Below are positions 8,873 to 17,995 of a DNA stretch of 64,000 bases, one piece after another. The notes below the pieces were generated by a model. It did no database searches, was not told the origin of the DNA, and saw nothing but the letters and a program-made list of their open reading frames with translations. The position numbers and the translations under genes are program-made. Source of the DNA: Caulobacter sp. RHG1. Its GTDB lineage: Bacteria > Pseudomonadota > Alphaproteobacteria > Caulobacterales > Caulobacteraceae. The stretch covers positions 248,001-312,000 of the forward strand of contig NZ_SMZP01000003.1 of NCBI RefSeq assembly GCF_013181195.1. Reading direction: 5' to 3'. Each line of letters starts with the position of its first letter. Positions within the stretch are counted from its first letter, which is position 1.

Positions 8873-10381
8873 TCAGCGCCCCGCCCCCGCCGGCAGAGGG
8901 TGCTTGTCGTGGCGCCCGACCCGCTCAACCAGGCTGCGCTCGGCCGCGTCCATGCCGGTGACCACCACCTGCGCGCCCTGGCGACGATAGCGGAACACCA
9001 CCTTGTCCAGGGCCGCCACGCCGGTCAGGTCCCACAGCCGCGCGTCGGTCATGTCGATCTCGACGCGGGTCGGATGACCGTGGTGCTCGAACGCGGCCGT
9101 GAACAGGTCGGCCGAGGCGAAGAACAGCTGGCCGCTGACCCGGTAGCGCAAGGTCCCCTCGGGCGCGTCGAGTTCGGCCACCGCGATGGTCTTGCCGACC
9201 TTGCGCATGAAGAAGATCGCCGACAGCACCACGCCCAGAACGACGCCCTTGGAGAGGTCGTGGGTGGCGACGACGGTCAGGGTGGTGGCGGCCATGACGA
9301 TCGACGACTGCGGCGGGTTGGTGCGCAGCTTGCGCAGCGAGCTCCAGTCGAACGTGCCGATGCAGACCATGATCATCACGGCTGCCAGGGCGGCCATCGG
9401 GATCTTCGCCACCCAGTCGCGCAGCACCAGGATCAGGAACAGCAGGAAGAGGCCGGCCCACAGGGTCGACAGCCGACCGCGCGCGCCCGAGCCGACATTG
9501 ATCATCGACTGGCCGATCATCGCGCAGCCGGCCATGCCGCCCAGCAGCGGCGAGAGTATGTTGGCGATGCCCTGGCCGCGCGTCTCGCGATCCTTGTCCG
9601 AGGCGGTGTCGGTGACGTCGTCGATCAGGCTGGCGGTCAGCAGGCTTTCCAGCAAACCAACGAAGGCCAGGGTCGCCGAGACCGGGGCGATGATCGCGAA
9701 CGTCTCCCAGGTCAGCGGGACCTGCGGCAGGTGGAAGACCGGCAGGGTGGTCGGCAGCTGGCCCATGTCGCCCACCGTGCGCACCGGCAGGCCGGTCAGC
9801 ATGGCGAAGGCGCTCAGGACCACGATGACCACCAGCGGGGCCGGCACGGCCTTGGTCAGGCGCGGGAAGGCGAAGAGGATGACGAGGCCCGCGCCGGTCA
9901 TCGCCCAGGTCTGCCAGTTATGGCCGATCAGCTCAGGCATCTGGGCCAGGAAGATCAGGATCGCCAGCGCGTTGACGAAGCCGGTCATCACGCTCTTGCT
10001 GACGAAGCGGATGTAGCGGCCCAGGCGCAGCAGGCCGATCAGGATCTGGAATGCGCCGCACAGGATCGAGGCGGCGATCAGATACTCCAGGCCATGGTCG
10101 CGGACGAGGCCGCCCATCAACAGAGCCATGGCCCCGGTGGCCGCAGAGATCATCGCCGGACGGCCGCCGACGACGGCGATGGTCACGGCGATGACGAAGC
10201 TGGCGTAGAGGCCGACGGCGGGATCGACCCCGGCGATGATCGAGAAAGCGATAGCCTCGGGGATCAGGGCCAGGGCGACGACGGTGCCGGCCAGCAGATC
10301 GCGGCGGGGCGAGGCGAGCCATTGCTGGCGCGCGGAAGCGATGACGGACATTCGAATTTCATCTGGGATGAGCCGGCGCAT
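8873..10381 (-). CDS. SulP-family anion permease with STAS domain
   Basis: Inner-membrane SLC26/SulP transporter of 502 residues, predicted to carry sulfate or another small anion such as bicarbonate. The N-terminal core has [20 protein letters not shown], equivalent to the conserved helix 1 region, followed by multiple hydrophobic helices to about residue 385. The cytoplasmic STAS domain is at about 400-490 ([34 protein letters not shown]). The first ATG is at 10381; a second in-frame ATG at 10351 ([10 protein letters not shown]) is an equally plausible start, and neither has a strong ribosome-binding site. Substrate cannot be assigned from context. Confidence 0.88.
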   Translation of the reverse strand: MRRLIPDEIRMSVIASARQQWLASPRRDLLAGTVVALALIPEAIAFSIIAGVDPAVGLYASFVIAVTIAVVGGRPAMISAATGAMALLMGGLVRDHGLEYLIAASILCGAFQILIGLLRLGRYIRFVSKSVMTGFVNALAILIFLAQMPELIGHNWQTWAMTGAGLVILFAFPRLTKAVPAPLVVIVVLSAFAMLTGLPVRTVGDMGQLPTTLPVFHLPQVPLTWETFAIIAPVSATLAFVGLLESLLTASLIDDVTDTASDKDRETRGQGIANILSPLLGGMAGCAMIGQSMINVGSGARGRLSTLWAGLFLLFLILVLRDWVAKIPMAALAAVMIMVCIGTFDWSSLRKLRTNPPQSSIVMAATTLTVVATHDLSKGVVLGVVLSAIFFMRKVGKTIAVAELDAPEGTLRYRVSGQLFFASADLFTAAFEHHGHPTRVEIDMTDARLWDLTGVAALDKVVFRYRRQGAQVVVTGMDAAERSLVERVGRHDKHPLPAGAGR

Positions 10382-10607
10382 GGTCGCGGCTTAGGGTTTC
10401 CCGGCGGATCGGCGGCCGGGATAGCCACCCGACACCTGCAAGAGGGCCGGGTCCGTAGTGAACGGCGCCCTCCTGCACGACTTCACCGTTGGGGGCTAGC
10501 CATCCCGTGAAAAACCTCCATCATATAGGTAATCATCTCATATTTTGAGACTACAAGACGGAGGAAGCCTTGCCCCCCATCGGAACGTCGCGTGGCGAGG
10601 CCCGCGC

Positions 10608-11687
10608 ATGATCGCCAATCCGCTTCTGGGCGTGCTGTTCCACTGGCTGGGCGGCCTGGCCTCGGCCAGCTTCTATGTCCCCTATCGCAGCGTCAAACGC
10701 TGGTCGTGGGAGATCTATTGGCTGACCGGCGGGGTGTTCTCCTGGCTGATCGCGCCGTGGCTGTTCGCCTCCATCCGCACCAACGACTTGCTGGGCGTGA
10801 TGAGCCAGGTGCCGTCGAACGTCGTCGGCCTATGCGTGCTATTCGGCGTGCTGTGGGGCTTCGGCGGCCTGACCTACGGCCTGACCATGCGCTATCTGGG
10901 CCTGTCGCTGGGCATGGCCGTGGTCCTGGGCCTGTGCACCGTGTTCGGCACCCTGATCCCGCCGATCGTGCGCGGCACCTTCGCCCACGACCTGCTGGGC
11001 ACGCCCTCGGGGCGGATCATCCTGCTGGGCCTCTTGATGACCCTGGCCGGCATCGTGGTGGTGGCGCTCGCGGGTGCCAAGAAGGACGATGACCTGACGC
11101 CGGAGCAGAAGACCGAAGCGGTCGCCGAGTTCGACTTCAAGAAGGGCGTCGCGGTGGCGATCTTCTCCGGGATCATGTCGGCCTGCTTCGCCTTCGGTCT
11201 GGCGGCGGGCGAGCCGATCAAGGCTCTCTCGGCCGCGGCCGGCACCGGCCCGCTGTGGACTGGCCTGCCAGCCCTGTGCCTGGTGATGTTCGGCGGCCTG
11301 ATCACCAACGGCGCCTGGTGCGGCTATCTGATCCTGAAGAACAAGAGCGCCGGCGAGTGGGCGGGCCGGGTTTCGCCCGGCAAGACTGGCGAAGACGGCG
11401 CGAAGGCTCCGCTGCTGGTCAACTGGCTGCTGTGCGCCCTGGCCGGCACGGCCTGGTACTTCCAGTTCTTCTTCTACACCATGGGCGAGAGCCAGATGGG
11501 CAAGTTCGGCTTCTCCAGCTGGACCCTGCACATGGCCAGCATCATCATCTTCGGCACCCTGTGGGGCTTTGCCTTCAAGGAGTGGAAGGACGCCCGCCCC
11601 GCCGTGCGCAACATGGTCTGGACGGGCGTGGCGTTGCTGGTCGGCGCGACCGTGGTGATCGGCTATGGGAACATGATCGGCGGCTAA
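10608..11687 (+). CDS. rhaT: RhaT-like L-rhamnose/proton symporter
   Basis: Ten-helix inner-membrane sugar permease of the drug/metabolite superfamily RhaT group, 359 residues. Recognisable features are FHWLGGLASASFYVPYRSVK at the N-terminus, LWGFGGLTYGLTMRYLGLSL, and the central FDFKKGVAVAIFSGIMSACF; a full match to RhaT rather than generic EamA. The ATG at 10608 has GGCGAGG about seven bases upstream; a TTG at 10545 is a weaker alternative. The other rhamnose catabolic genes are not in this window, so rhamnose is the family-based substrate and not context-supported. An AT-rich stretch at 10516-10550 with two ATCAT-type half-sites may be an operator. Confidence 0.85.
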   Translation: MIANPLLGVLFHWLGGLASASFYVPYRSVKRWSWEIYWLTGGVFSWLIAPWLFASIRTNDLLGVMSQVPSNVVGLCVLFGVLWGFGGLTYGLTMRYLGLSLGMAVVLGLCTVFGTLIPPIVRGTFAHDLLGTPSGRIILLGLLMTLAGIVVVALAGAKKDDDLTPEQKTEAVAEFDFKKGVAVAIFSGIMSACFAFGLAAGEPIKALSAAAGTGPLWTGLPALCLVMFGGLITNGAWCGYLILKNKSAGEWAGRVSPGKTGEDGAKAPLLVNWLLCALAGTAWYFQFFFYTMGESQMGKFGFSSWTLHMASIIIFGTLWGFAFKEWKDARPAVRNMVWTGVALLVGATVVIGYGNMIGG

Positions 11688-11695
11688 GTCGCCAT

Positions 11696-11723
11696 CGGGT
11701 CCTCCTCGCGAGAGGAGGACCCG
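11696..11723. terminator. 12-bp perfect hairpin with GCGA tetraloop between convergent genes
   Basis: CGGGTCCTCCTC pairs perfectly with GAGGAGGACCCG across a GCGA (GNRA-type) loop, nine bases after the rhaT stop and eight before the end of the DUF6065 gene. There is no T run, so it may be a bidirectional stability or termination hairpin. Confidence 0.6.
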
Positions 11724-11730
11724 AAGTGCT

Positions 11731-12477
11731 CTAAACCCCCACCTTCGGCGACTTCATCCGTCGCTTGTTCACGTGGTGGCTGGGCGCCTCGGCCTGGATC
11801 TCCTCCGGGTACTCGCCCTTGAAGTAGAAGCGCTGCCAGGCCTCCTTGGTGGCCTCCGGGTCGCGCTTGAAGATCAGGTTGTTGAACTCGGTGCGCTTCT
11901 CGGCCCAGACGTCGTACTGGCGGCGCAGCTCGGGATTGGCGTTCATCGACTTGATGACCGGCTGGAAGGCCTCCATCGGCTTGTCCTGCATCAGCATGAT
12001 GAAGCAGAAGGTCTCGCCCTTCTCGAACCGCACCGTGCCCGGCCGCGTGAACATCCAGTTCATCGTGAAGGGGAAAGGCAGCCAGTCGGTCTCGATCACC
12101 CCGGCCAGCGGCTGGATGCCGTCCTTGATGTGGTTGGGCGGGCCCATGGCCATCAGCGACCAGCCCGGCGGGGTGCGGAACAGATAGCCGGTGTGGAAGG
12201 TCACCACGCCGCGGGTGAAGTGCGACTTCACGAAGTCGGTGAAGCCCGGATACGGATGGTCGGGCTGGAACTTGATGCACTCCTGGTGCGCCCCGCCGTC
12301 CCAGGTCATCGAGAAGCCGACTGGGCAGATGATGTCCCAGCCGGTGGTGTTGGCCATGGTCAGCGGCAGGCAGCGATAGGGATGGCGCTCGGCGAACCGG
12401 TCCATCCAGGCGCGCTGCGGCCGGCCGGGCACGATTTCCGGCGGACGGTTCTCGGTGGGGTAGCACTCCAGTTCCAT
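11731..12477 (-). CDS. DUF6065-family protein of unknown function
   Basis: Protein of 248 residues that I recognise as the DUF6065 family, which has no assigned activity. Visible hallmarks are the Pro-rich start RPPEIVPGRP, RCLPLTMANTTGWDI, TGYLFRTPPGW, the GPPNHIKDGIQPL segment and ETDWLPFPFTMNW. It is followed by a charged, Arg/Lys-rich C-terminus. No signal peptide or membrane helix. The compact aromatic-rich core suggests a cupin-like or dioxygenase-like beta fold, but this is speculation. AAAGGA precedes the ATG by five to six bases, supporting the start. Convergent with rhaT; no operon partner. Confidence 0.7.
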   Translation of the reverse strand: MELECYPTENRPPEIVPGRPQRAWMDRFAERHPYRCLPLTMANTTGWDIICPVGFSMTWDGGAHQECIKFQPDHPYPGFTDFVKSHFTRGVVTFHTGYLFRTPPGWSLMAMGPPNHIKDGIQPLAGVIETDWLPFPFTMNWMFTRPGTVRFEKGETFCFIMLMQDKPMEAFQPVIKSMNANPELRRQYDVWAEKRTEFNNLIFKRDPEATKEAWQRFYFKGEYPEEIQAEAPSHHVNKRRMKSPKVGV

Positions 12478-12559
12478 GCCGGTCCTTTGCTCAGGTCGTT
12501 CCTGCCCTATGTGTCGTCAGGTCTAGCCCTGCCGCCCTCGCGCCGTCTAGTAGAGCCGC

Positions 12560-13066
12560 ATGAAGACCCGTTCCGACCTGTTCGCCTTCTTCGACGCCCA
12601 CGGCGTCGCGCACAGCACGCTGGACCATCCGCCGGTGTTCCGCGTCGAGGAGGGGCTGGAGATCAAGAAGGCCCTGCCCGGCGGCCACACCAAGAACCTG
12701 TTCCTCAAGGACGCCAAGGGCCAGCTGTGGCTGATCTCGGCCCTGGGCGAGACCACGATCGACCTGAAGAAGCTGCACCACGTGATCGGCTCGGGCCGGC
12801 TGTCGTTCGGCCCCGTCGAGATGATGGTCGAGACCCTGGGCGTGACGCCAGGCTCGGTCACCGCCTTCGGCCTGATCAACGACACCGAAAAGCGCCTGCG
12901 CTTCGTGCTCGACAAGGCCTTGGCGCAAAGCGACCCGGTCAACTTCCACCCCCTGGGCAACGACGCCACCACGGCAGTGAGCCAGGCGGACTTCCGCAAG
13001 TTCCTGGCCGCCCTGAACATCGAGCCGATGATCGTCGACTTCGACGCCATGGAAGTGGTCGCTTAG
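12560..13066 (+). CDS. YbaK/ProX-type aminoacyl-tRNA deacylase (prolyl-tRNA editing)
   Basis: Free-standing editing domain of 168 residues that hydrolyses mischarged tRNA, most likely Ala-tRNA(Pro), in trans to ProRS. Family hallmarks are the start [27 protein letters not shown], the conserved catalytic-lysine segment [18 protein letters not shown], and the [20 protein letters not shown] loop, which matches ProX/PrdX rather than the YbaK Cys-tRNA(Pro) group. Single-gene unit; the space before the following thioredoxin gene is 86 bp. Confidence 0.88.
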   Translation: MKTRSDLFAFFDAHGVAHSTLDHPPVFRVEEGLEIKKALPGGHTKNLFLKDAKGQLWLISALGETTIDLKKLHHVIGSGRLSFGPVEMMVETLGVTPGSVTAFGLINDTEKRLRFVLDKALAQSDPVNFHPLGNDATTAVSQADFRKFLAALNIEPMIVDFDAMEVVA

Positions 13067-13152
13067 CAGGCGAACCAGTCATTGCGCGCGAGCCCATCAA
13101 GGACCATCTTGCGGCTTCGAGCGTTCCCTATCTTGAGTAGACGAGAGACCCG

Positions 13153-14049
13153 ATGCTGATCGGCGAAAAGCCCGCTGCCGCCTCTAAGAGCGAGCACATC
13201 AAGGACGGTACGGACGCCAGCTTCATGGCCGACGTGATCGAGGCGTCGAAGACCCAGCCGGTCATCGTCGACTTCTGGGCCACCTGGTGCGGCCCGTGCC
13301 GCCAGCTGACTCCCGCGATCGAAAAGGTCGTCAACGCCGCCAACGGCGCGGTCAAGCTGGTCAAGATCGACGTCGACGCCAATCCCGGCTTCGCCGGCCA
13401 ACTGCGCGTGCAGTCGATCCCGACCGTCTACGCCTTCGTCGACGGCCGCCCCGTGGACGCGTTCCAGGGCGCCCTGCCCGAGAGCCAGATCTGGGCCTTC
13501 GTCGAGAAGCTGGCCGGCGGCGCGGGCGAAAGCCCGATCGACGAGCTGATCGCCCTGGGCAAGGAATCGCTGGAGATCGGCGACATCGGCGGTGCGGCCC
13601 AGGCCTTTGCTCAAGCCCTGCAGACCGATCCTGAGAACCTGCAGGCCCTGGGCGGCATGGCCCGCGCCTATGTGCTGGGCGGCGACCTGGAAGGCGCGGC
13701 CGAAGTCGTGGCCATGGCCCCGGCCGACGCCAAGGACCCGGACCTGGACGCGGCCCGCGCCGCCCTGGCCCTGGCCGACGCCGCCCCGTCCGAGACCGCC
13801 GCCTTCGAACAGCGCCTGGCCGCCGATCCCGACGACCACGAAGCCCGCTTTGAACTGGCCAAGGCCCTGGCCGGCGCCGGCCACCTCGATGCGGCCGCGG
13901 ACCACCTTCTGGCCATCATCGCACGCGACCGTGCCTGGAACGAGGACGCGGCCCGCAAGCAGCTGCTGACCGTGTTCGAGGCGGCCGGGCCGACGTCCGA
14001 GGTCGCCAAGCAGGGCCGGCGCAAGCTGTCGTCGATCCTATTCAGTTAG
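13153..14049 (+). CDS. cnoX: CnoX-like thioredoxin with C-terminal TPR region
   Basis: Cytoplasmic chaperedoxin/thioredoxin of 298 residues. The N-terminal 115 residues form a thioredoxin domain with the active-site motif WCGPC (in FWATWCGPCRQLTPAIEK) and the cis-proline loop SIPTVYAF. The rest is Ala-rich TPR-like helices (EIGDIGGAAQAFAQALQTDP; DDHEARFELAKALAGAGHLD). This is the layout of YbbN/CnoX, which E. coli uses to protect proteins under hypochlorous stress; unlike E. coli CnoX the full CxxC is kept, so a redox role is likely. It is the first gene of a tight trio with a LON-domain protein and Trm112. Confidence 0.85.
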   Translation: MLIGEKPAAASKSEHIKDGTDASFMADVIEASKTQPVIVDFWATWCGPCRQLTPAIEKVVNAANGAVKLVKIDVDANPGFAGQLRVQSIPTVYAFVDGRPVDAFQGALPESQIWAFVEKLAGGAGESPIDELIALGKESLEIGDIGGAAQAFAQALQTDPENLQALGGMARAYVLGGDLEGAAEVVAMAPADAKDPDLDAARAALALADAAPSETAAFEQRLAADPDDHEARFELAKALAGAGHLDAAADHLLAIIARDRAWNEDAARKQLLTVFEAAGPTSEVAKQGRRKLSSILFS

Positions 14050-14080
14050 GCCTGTTCAGTTAGGCCTGTTCAGCTAAGCC
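14039..14080 (+). repeat. Three tandem 14-bp units spanning the cnoX stop codon
   Basis: Units TATTCAGTTAGGCC, TGTTCAGTTAGGCC and TGTTCAGCTAAGCC follow each other without gaps. The first contains the cnoX stop. The array looks like slippage; it lengthens the spacer before the LON-domain gene. Confidence 0.8.
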
Positions 14081-14106
14081 TGGAACAACAGCAAAGGGAG
14101 CATTGG

Positions 14107-14778
14107 ATGCAGGGGACCTATCGCAAGCTCGGCGACCTGCCACTGGTGATCCCGGTGTTCCCGCTGGACGGCGTGCTGCTGCTGCCCGGCGGCCAGCTGC
14201 CCCTGAACATCTTCGAGCCGCGCTATCTGAACATGCTGGACGACGCCATGTCGGGCGAACGGATCATCGGCATGATCCAGACTCGCCCGCACCAGGCGCC
14301 GGACGTCCAGACCCCGGCCCTGGCGCCGGTCGGCTGCGCCGGCCGGGTGACCAGCTTCGCCGAGACCAGCGACGGCCGCTATCTGATCACCCTGACCGGG
14401 GTCTGCCGCTTCCGCACCGGCGACGAACTGCCGGTGCGCACGCCCTATCGCCAGGTGCGCGCCGACTTCGCCCCGTTCGAGCCGGACCTGCGTGAAGACC
14501 AGGGCGGCAGCCGCACCGCCGCCGACATCGACCGCTTCCTGTCGGCCCTGCGCCGCTATCTCGACCACCGCGGCCTGGCCATCGACTGGGGCGACGCCGA
14601 GAGCGCTCCATCCGACGCCCTGATCAACAGCCTGGCCATGGCCCTGCCGTTCGATCCGATGGAAAAGCAGGCCTTGCTGGAAGCCGAGACCATCTTCGAG
14701 CGCAAGGCCACCCTGACGGCGTTGCTGGAGATCGACGCGGCCGCCGGAGACGATGACGAACCGCATTCGATCCAGTAG
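14107..14778 (+). CDS. LON substrate-binding-domain protein
   Basis: Stand-alone N-terminal (substrate-binding) domain of Lon protease without ATPase or protease parts, 223 residues. The domain opens with IPVFPLDGVLLLPGGQLPLNIFEPRYLNM, a classic LON motif, and ends with a helical bundle containing SLAMALPFDPMEKQALLEAE. Proteins of this kind are conserved in alphaproteobacteria; their client or adaptor function is unproven. AAAGGGAGC upstream of the ATG supports the start. Its position between a CnoX-like thioredoxin and Trm112, 9 bp before the latter, suggests a shared proteostasis/translation-quality operon. Confidence 0.88.
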   Translation: MQGTYRKLGDLPLVIPVFPLDGVLLLPGGQLPLNIFEPRYLNMLDDAMSGERIIGMIQTRPHQAPDVQTPALAPVGCAGRVTSFAETSDGRYLITLTGVCRFRTGDELPVRTPYRQVRADFAPFEPDLREDQGGSRTAADIDRFLSALRRYLDHRGLAIDWGDAESAPSDALINSLAMALPFDPMEKQALLEAETIFERKATLTALLEIDAAAGDDDEPHSIQ

Positions 14779-14787
14779 AGAGGGCGC

Positions 14788-14988
14788 ATGACTCAAGCCG
14801 CCCCCGCCCCTGCTATCGACGTCGATCCGCGCCTGCTGGAAGTGCTGGTGTGCCCCGTGACCCGCGGCCCGCTGGACTACGACCGCGCCGCCGGCGAACT
14901 GATCAGCCGCTCGGCCAAGCTGGCCTATCCGATCCGCGACGGCGTGCCGATCATGCTGCCGGAAGAGGCGCGGGAGCTGGCGGAGTAA
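14788..14988 (+). CDS. Trm112/UPF0434 family small protein
   Basis: Protein of 66 residues with the Trm112-like fold: [26 protein letters not shown] and [16 protein letters not shown]. In eukaryotes Trm112 is the activating partner of several SAM methyltransferases; the bacterial version (YcaR/UPF0434) lacks the helical insertion and most zinc cysteines. Only one cysteine, in VCP, is present here, so zinc binding is unlikely. Last gene of the cnoX-LON-Trm112 cluster, with AGAGGGCG upstream of the ATG. Confidence 0.88.
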   Translation: MTQAAPAPAIDVDPRLLEVLVCPVTRGPLDYDRAAGELISRSAKLAYPIRDGVPIMLPEEARELAE

Positions 14989-14989
14989 C

Positions 14990-15101
14990 CTCCCCCCACC
15001 TGACCTCGCTGCGCGAGGTCGTCCGCCCCCAAAGGCGGGCGGATGGTGACACCCGTCTTCCCCCTCCGGGGGAGGCGCGCCGCAGGCGCGGAGGGGGCCT
15101 T
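14990..15101. repeat. Palindromic intergenic repeat, family 2 (copy 1)
   Basis: The motif is CCCCCACCTGACC..GAGGTCGTCCGCCCCC, then TCTTCCCCCTCCGGGGGAGG and GCGCCGCAGGCGCGGAGGGGG. Related copies are at 17875-17988 and 60066-60171. It sits between the convergent Trm112 and UbiH-type genes. Confidence 0.75.
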
Positions 15102-16344
15102 AAAGCGCCTGCCCCCGCAGCAGCTTCGGCAGATCGCCCACCCCGCCGCCGGCTTCGTGCATGAAGAACCGCCGCGCCGGCGCGATGCGGTTGACCACCG
15201 CCAGCCCCGCCCCGCGCGCGACGCGCAGCAGCGGATTGTTATTCGAGAACACCCGCACGAAGGCGTCGAAGGCCAGGGCGTTGGTCACGGTGTCGAACCG
15301 CCGCCAGCGGGCGTAGCGCTCCAGCACCGCCTCGGCGCCGATGTCCTCGCCGTTGCGGATCGCCTCGACCAGCACCTCGGCCAGGGCCGCGGCGTCCTTC
15401 AGGCCCAGATTCAGCCCCTGTCCCGCGATCGGGTGCACCCCATGGGCGGCGTCTCCGATCAGAGCCAGGCGCGGCGCGACCATGCGCTCGGCCAGCGACA
15501 GCGACAGCGGATAGACGAACACCGGCCCGACCACCTCGACGCTCCCCAGGAAGTCACCGAACCGGCGCATCAGGTGGGCGTGGAAGGCTTGCGGCGAAGA
15601 CCCGCGCAGGGCCTCGCCGCGATCGGTGCTCTCGGTCCAGACCAGGCTGGCGCGATCGTCGGTCAGCGGCAGGATGGCGAACGGCCCGCTAGGCAGGAAA
15701 TATTCGTGGGCGACGCCGTCGTGCGGCCGCTCCAGCTTGACGGTGCAGACCACGCCCGACTGGCCATAGCCCCAGCCGATCTGGCCGATGCCGGCGGCCT
15801 TGCGCAGGACCGAGCCCCGCCCCTCGGCGCTGACGGCCAGCGGCGCGGTCAGAACGCGACCGTCCGACAGGGTCAGGCGCGCCGCGCCCGGAGTGACCTC
15901 CAGGTTGGTCGCCGCCATCGGGGCGATGACCGGAATGGCCTTGTCGATCACGGCTTGCGACAGCGCCGCGCGGATCTGGCGGTTCTCGACCAGGTAACCC
16001 AGCGGCTCGCCGTCGATGCGACCGGAGATCTCGCTGCTGTCGAAGCGCAGGAAGCCAGGCAGCGGCTTGCGGGCGGCGGCGCCGGGCGTGCGGCCGTCGG
16101 TGACCAGGATCTGCTCGATGCGCTGGGCATGGGGTTCGAGCGCCTCGCCCGCGCCGATCGCCCGCCACTGGCGGAAGCTGGAATAGGCGATGGCCGAGCT
16201 ACGGCCGTCGAAGGTGGGCGCCAGCTGGGCGTCGAACGGCTGGGGGTCGACCAGGAGCGGCTTCAGGCCGCCCGAGGCCAGGGCCAGAGCCAGCGTGGAA
16301 CCGGCCATGCCGGCTCCGGCGATGATCACATCGGCGTCGTACAT
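15100..16344 (-). CDS. UbiH/UbiF/COQ6-family FAD-dependent monooxygenase
   Basis: Flavoprotein hydroxylase of 414 residues, predicted to hydroxylate the ring of a ubiquinone precursor at the membrane surface. The FAD-binding Rossmann motif is DVIIAGAGMAGSTLALALAS at the start; the family DGRSSAIAYSS, the second flavin motif LALIGDAAHGVHPIAGQGLNLGLKD at about residues 285-310, and a C-terminal hydrophobic helix are present. Which ring position it attacks (UbiH, UbiF, UbiI or the broad UbiL/UbiM types of alphaproteobacteria) cannot be decided by eye. Its stop abuts a family 2 repeat; the next gene upstream on the same strand is marC, 42 bp away. Confidence 0.9.
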   Translation of the reverse strand: MYDADVIIAGAGMAGSTLALALASGGLKPLLVDPQPFDAQLAPTFDGRSSAIAYSSFRQWRAIGAGEALEPHAQRIEQILVTDGRTPGAAARKPLPGFLRFDSSEISGRIDGEPLGYLVENRQIRAALSQAVIDKAIPVIAPMAATNLEVTPGAARLTLSDGRVLTAPLAVSAEGRGSVLRKAAGIGQIGWGYGQSGVVCTVKLERPHDGVAHEYFLPSGPFAILPLTDDRASLVWTESTDRGEALRGSSPQAFHAHLMRRFGDFLGSVEVVGPVFVYPLSLSLAERMVAPRLALIGDAAHGVHPIAGQGLNLGLKDAAALAEVLVEAIRNGEDIGAEAVLERYARWRRFDTVTNALAFDAFVRVFSNNNPLLRVARGAGLAVVNRIAPARRFFMHEAGGGVGDLPKLLRGQAL

Positions 16345-16386
16345 GGCGGGGATATGGGCCTTCGCCGCCGCCGGTGTCCAGAGCCC

Positions 16387-17082
16387 TCAAGGCTTCTCGG
16401 CGTACGGGGCCTTGGCGTCGTTGTTGATCAGGCCGCGGGTGGCGTCGCCGACCCCGACCAGCACGAACTGCACGGCCAGAGCGCACAGGATCAGGCCCAG
16501 CACCCGCACCACGATGCTCATGCCGATCCGGCCCAGCACCCGGCTGATCAGCGGCGCGGCCCAGAAGGCGGCCACGACCACGGCCGAGACGGCGACGATC
16601 ACGCCCACCCCGATGCCGGCCCCGGCCCAGCCCAGCGGCTTGGCCTCGGCGGCGTAGATGATCACGGTCGAGATCGCGCCCGGCCCGATCAGCAGCGGCA
16701 TGGCGAACGGCACGATCAGCCGCTCGAACCGCTGCTTGGCGTAGGCGCGCGGCGACTGGTCCTCCACGCCCTCGGCGGCGTCGGCGAACATGGTGGTGAA
16801 GTCGTCGCGCACCATGTCCAGGCCGAGGATGAACAGGATGATGCCGCCGGCGATGCGGAAGGCCTGCATCGAGATGCCGAAGAAGGCCAGCAGGCCCACG
16901 CCGGTGAAATAGAAGAAGATCAGGAAGGCCATCATGAACAGGCCGATATAGACCGCGACCATCCGCCGACCCGCCGCGGCCGCGCCGATGGTGGCGGCGG
17001 CGAACAGCGGCACGTTGCCGATCGGGTCGATCAGCGCGAACAGCGCGACGAAGAAGTTGACGGCCAGCTTCGCCTCGTCCAT
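16387..17082 (-). CDS. MarC-family integral membrane protein
   Basis: Six-helix inner-membrane protein of 231 residues in the MarC/UPF0056 family. Recognisable parts are FVALFALIDPIGNVPLFAA at the N-terminus, FRIAGGIILFILGLDM, and VPFAMPLLIGPGAISTVI, which is the family hallmark. The molecular role is unknown; despite the name it is not established as part of multiple antibiotic resistance. It may be cotranscribed with the downstream UbiH-type gene, and it is divergent from pyrF. Confidence 0.9.
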   Translation of the reverse strand: MDEAKLAVNFFVALFALIDPIGNVPLFAAATIGAAAAGRRMVAVYIGLFMMAFLIFFYFTGVGLLAFFGISMQAFRIAGGIILFILGLDMVRDDFTTMFADAAEGVEDQSPRAYAKQRFERLIVPFAMPLLIGPGAISTVIIYAAEAKPLGWAGAGIGVGVIVAVSAVVVAAFWAAPLISRVLGRIGMSIVVRVLGLILCALAVQFVLVGVGDATRGLINNDAKAPYAEKP

Positions 17083-17165
17083 TCGCCGTCCTCGCCCGCA
17101 TCCCCAAACCTTCGCCCTTCCTAGGGCGAACGCCGTCGCACGCCAACCCCTTGGAGGCCCAGCCC

Positions 17166-17867
17166 ATGACCGCCGACTCGCGCCTGATCATCCCGCTGGA
17201 CCTGCCGACCACGGACGAGGCGCGGGCGATGGTCGAGCGCCTGGGCGACGCGGTGTCGTTCTACAAGATCGGCCTGGAGCTCTTGGCCAGCGACGGCATG
17301 GCCCTGGCGCACGAACTGAAGGCCAGCGGCAAGTCGATCTTCCTGGACTGGAAGCTGCACGACATCGGCGCGACCGTGGAGCGCTCGGCGCGGGTGCTGG
17401 CGACCAGCGGCTGTGATTTGCTGACGGTCCACGCCGAGCCGCAGGTGATGAAGGCGGCGGTCAAGGCGCGCGGCGACTCGGACCTGAAGATCCTGGCCGT
17501 CACCGTGCTGACCAGCCTGACCGACGCCGACCTGGTGGACATGGGCTACAGCTTCAACGCCCGCGACCTGGTCGAGCGCCGCGTGCGCCAGGCCGTGGAA
17601 TGCGGCGTCGACGGCATCGTCTCCTCGCCCCATGAGGCCGCCCTGGCCCGCGAAATTGCCAATGAGGCTTCCAGGCCGGACTTCCTGATCGTCACCCCCG
17701 GCGTGCGCCCCGACTGGTCGGCCAAGAACGACCAGGCCCGCGCCGCCACGCCCGCCGACGCCCTGCGCGCCGGCGCCAGCCACCTGGTCTGCGGCCGCCC
17801 GATCACGGCGGCGAATGATCCGCGTGAGGCCGCGTTGAAGGTGGTGGCCGAGATGGCGGGGGCTTAG
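17166..17867 (+). CDS. pyrF: Orotidine 5'-phosphate decarboxylase
   Basis: Last step of de novo UMP synthesis: decarboxylation of OMP. The 233-residue TIM barrel has LIIPLDLPT at strand 1, FYKIGLELLAS, the catalytic Asp-Lys-Asp network as FLDWKLHDIGATV, and VTPGVRPDW and VCGRPIT phosphate-binding loops. The ATG at 17166 begins the native-looking N-terminus; an upstream in-frame GTG/TTG-type start at 17151 adds only five residues. Single-gene unit divergent from marC. Confidence 0.96.
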   Translation: MTADSRLIIPLDLPTTDEARAMVERLGDAVSFYKIGLELLASDGMALAHELKASGKSIFLDWKLHDIGATVERSARVLATSGCDLLTVHAEPQVMKAAVKARGDSDLKILAVTVLTSLTDADLVDMGYSFNARDLVERRVRQAVECGVDGIVSSPHEAALAREIANEASRPDFLIVTPGVRPDWSAKNDQARAATPADALRAGASHLVCGRPITAANDPREAALKVVAEMAGA

Positions 17868-17874
17868 CCCCCGC

Positions 17875-17988
17875 ACTGGCCCCCTCCGCGCCTGCGGCGC
17901 TCCTCCCCCGGAGGGGGAAGACGGATCACCGCGCCACGTCTGCCCCCTCCGGGGGCGGACGACCGCGAAGCGGTCAGGTGGGGGCAAG
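17875..17988. repeat. Palindromic intergenic repeat, family 2 (copy 2)
   Basis: It contains CCCCCTCCGCGCCTGCGGCG, TCCCCCGGAGGGGGAAGACG, then CCCCCTCCGGGGGCGGACGA and CCGCGAAGCGGTCAGGTGGG. It lies between the convergent pyrF and ggt genes and may serve as a bidirectional terminator. Confidence 0.8.
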
Positions 17989-17995
17989 CGTGGGC

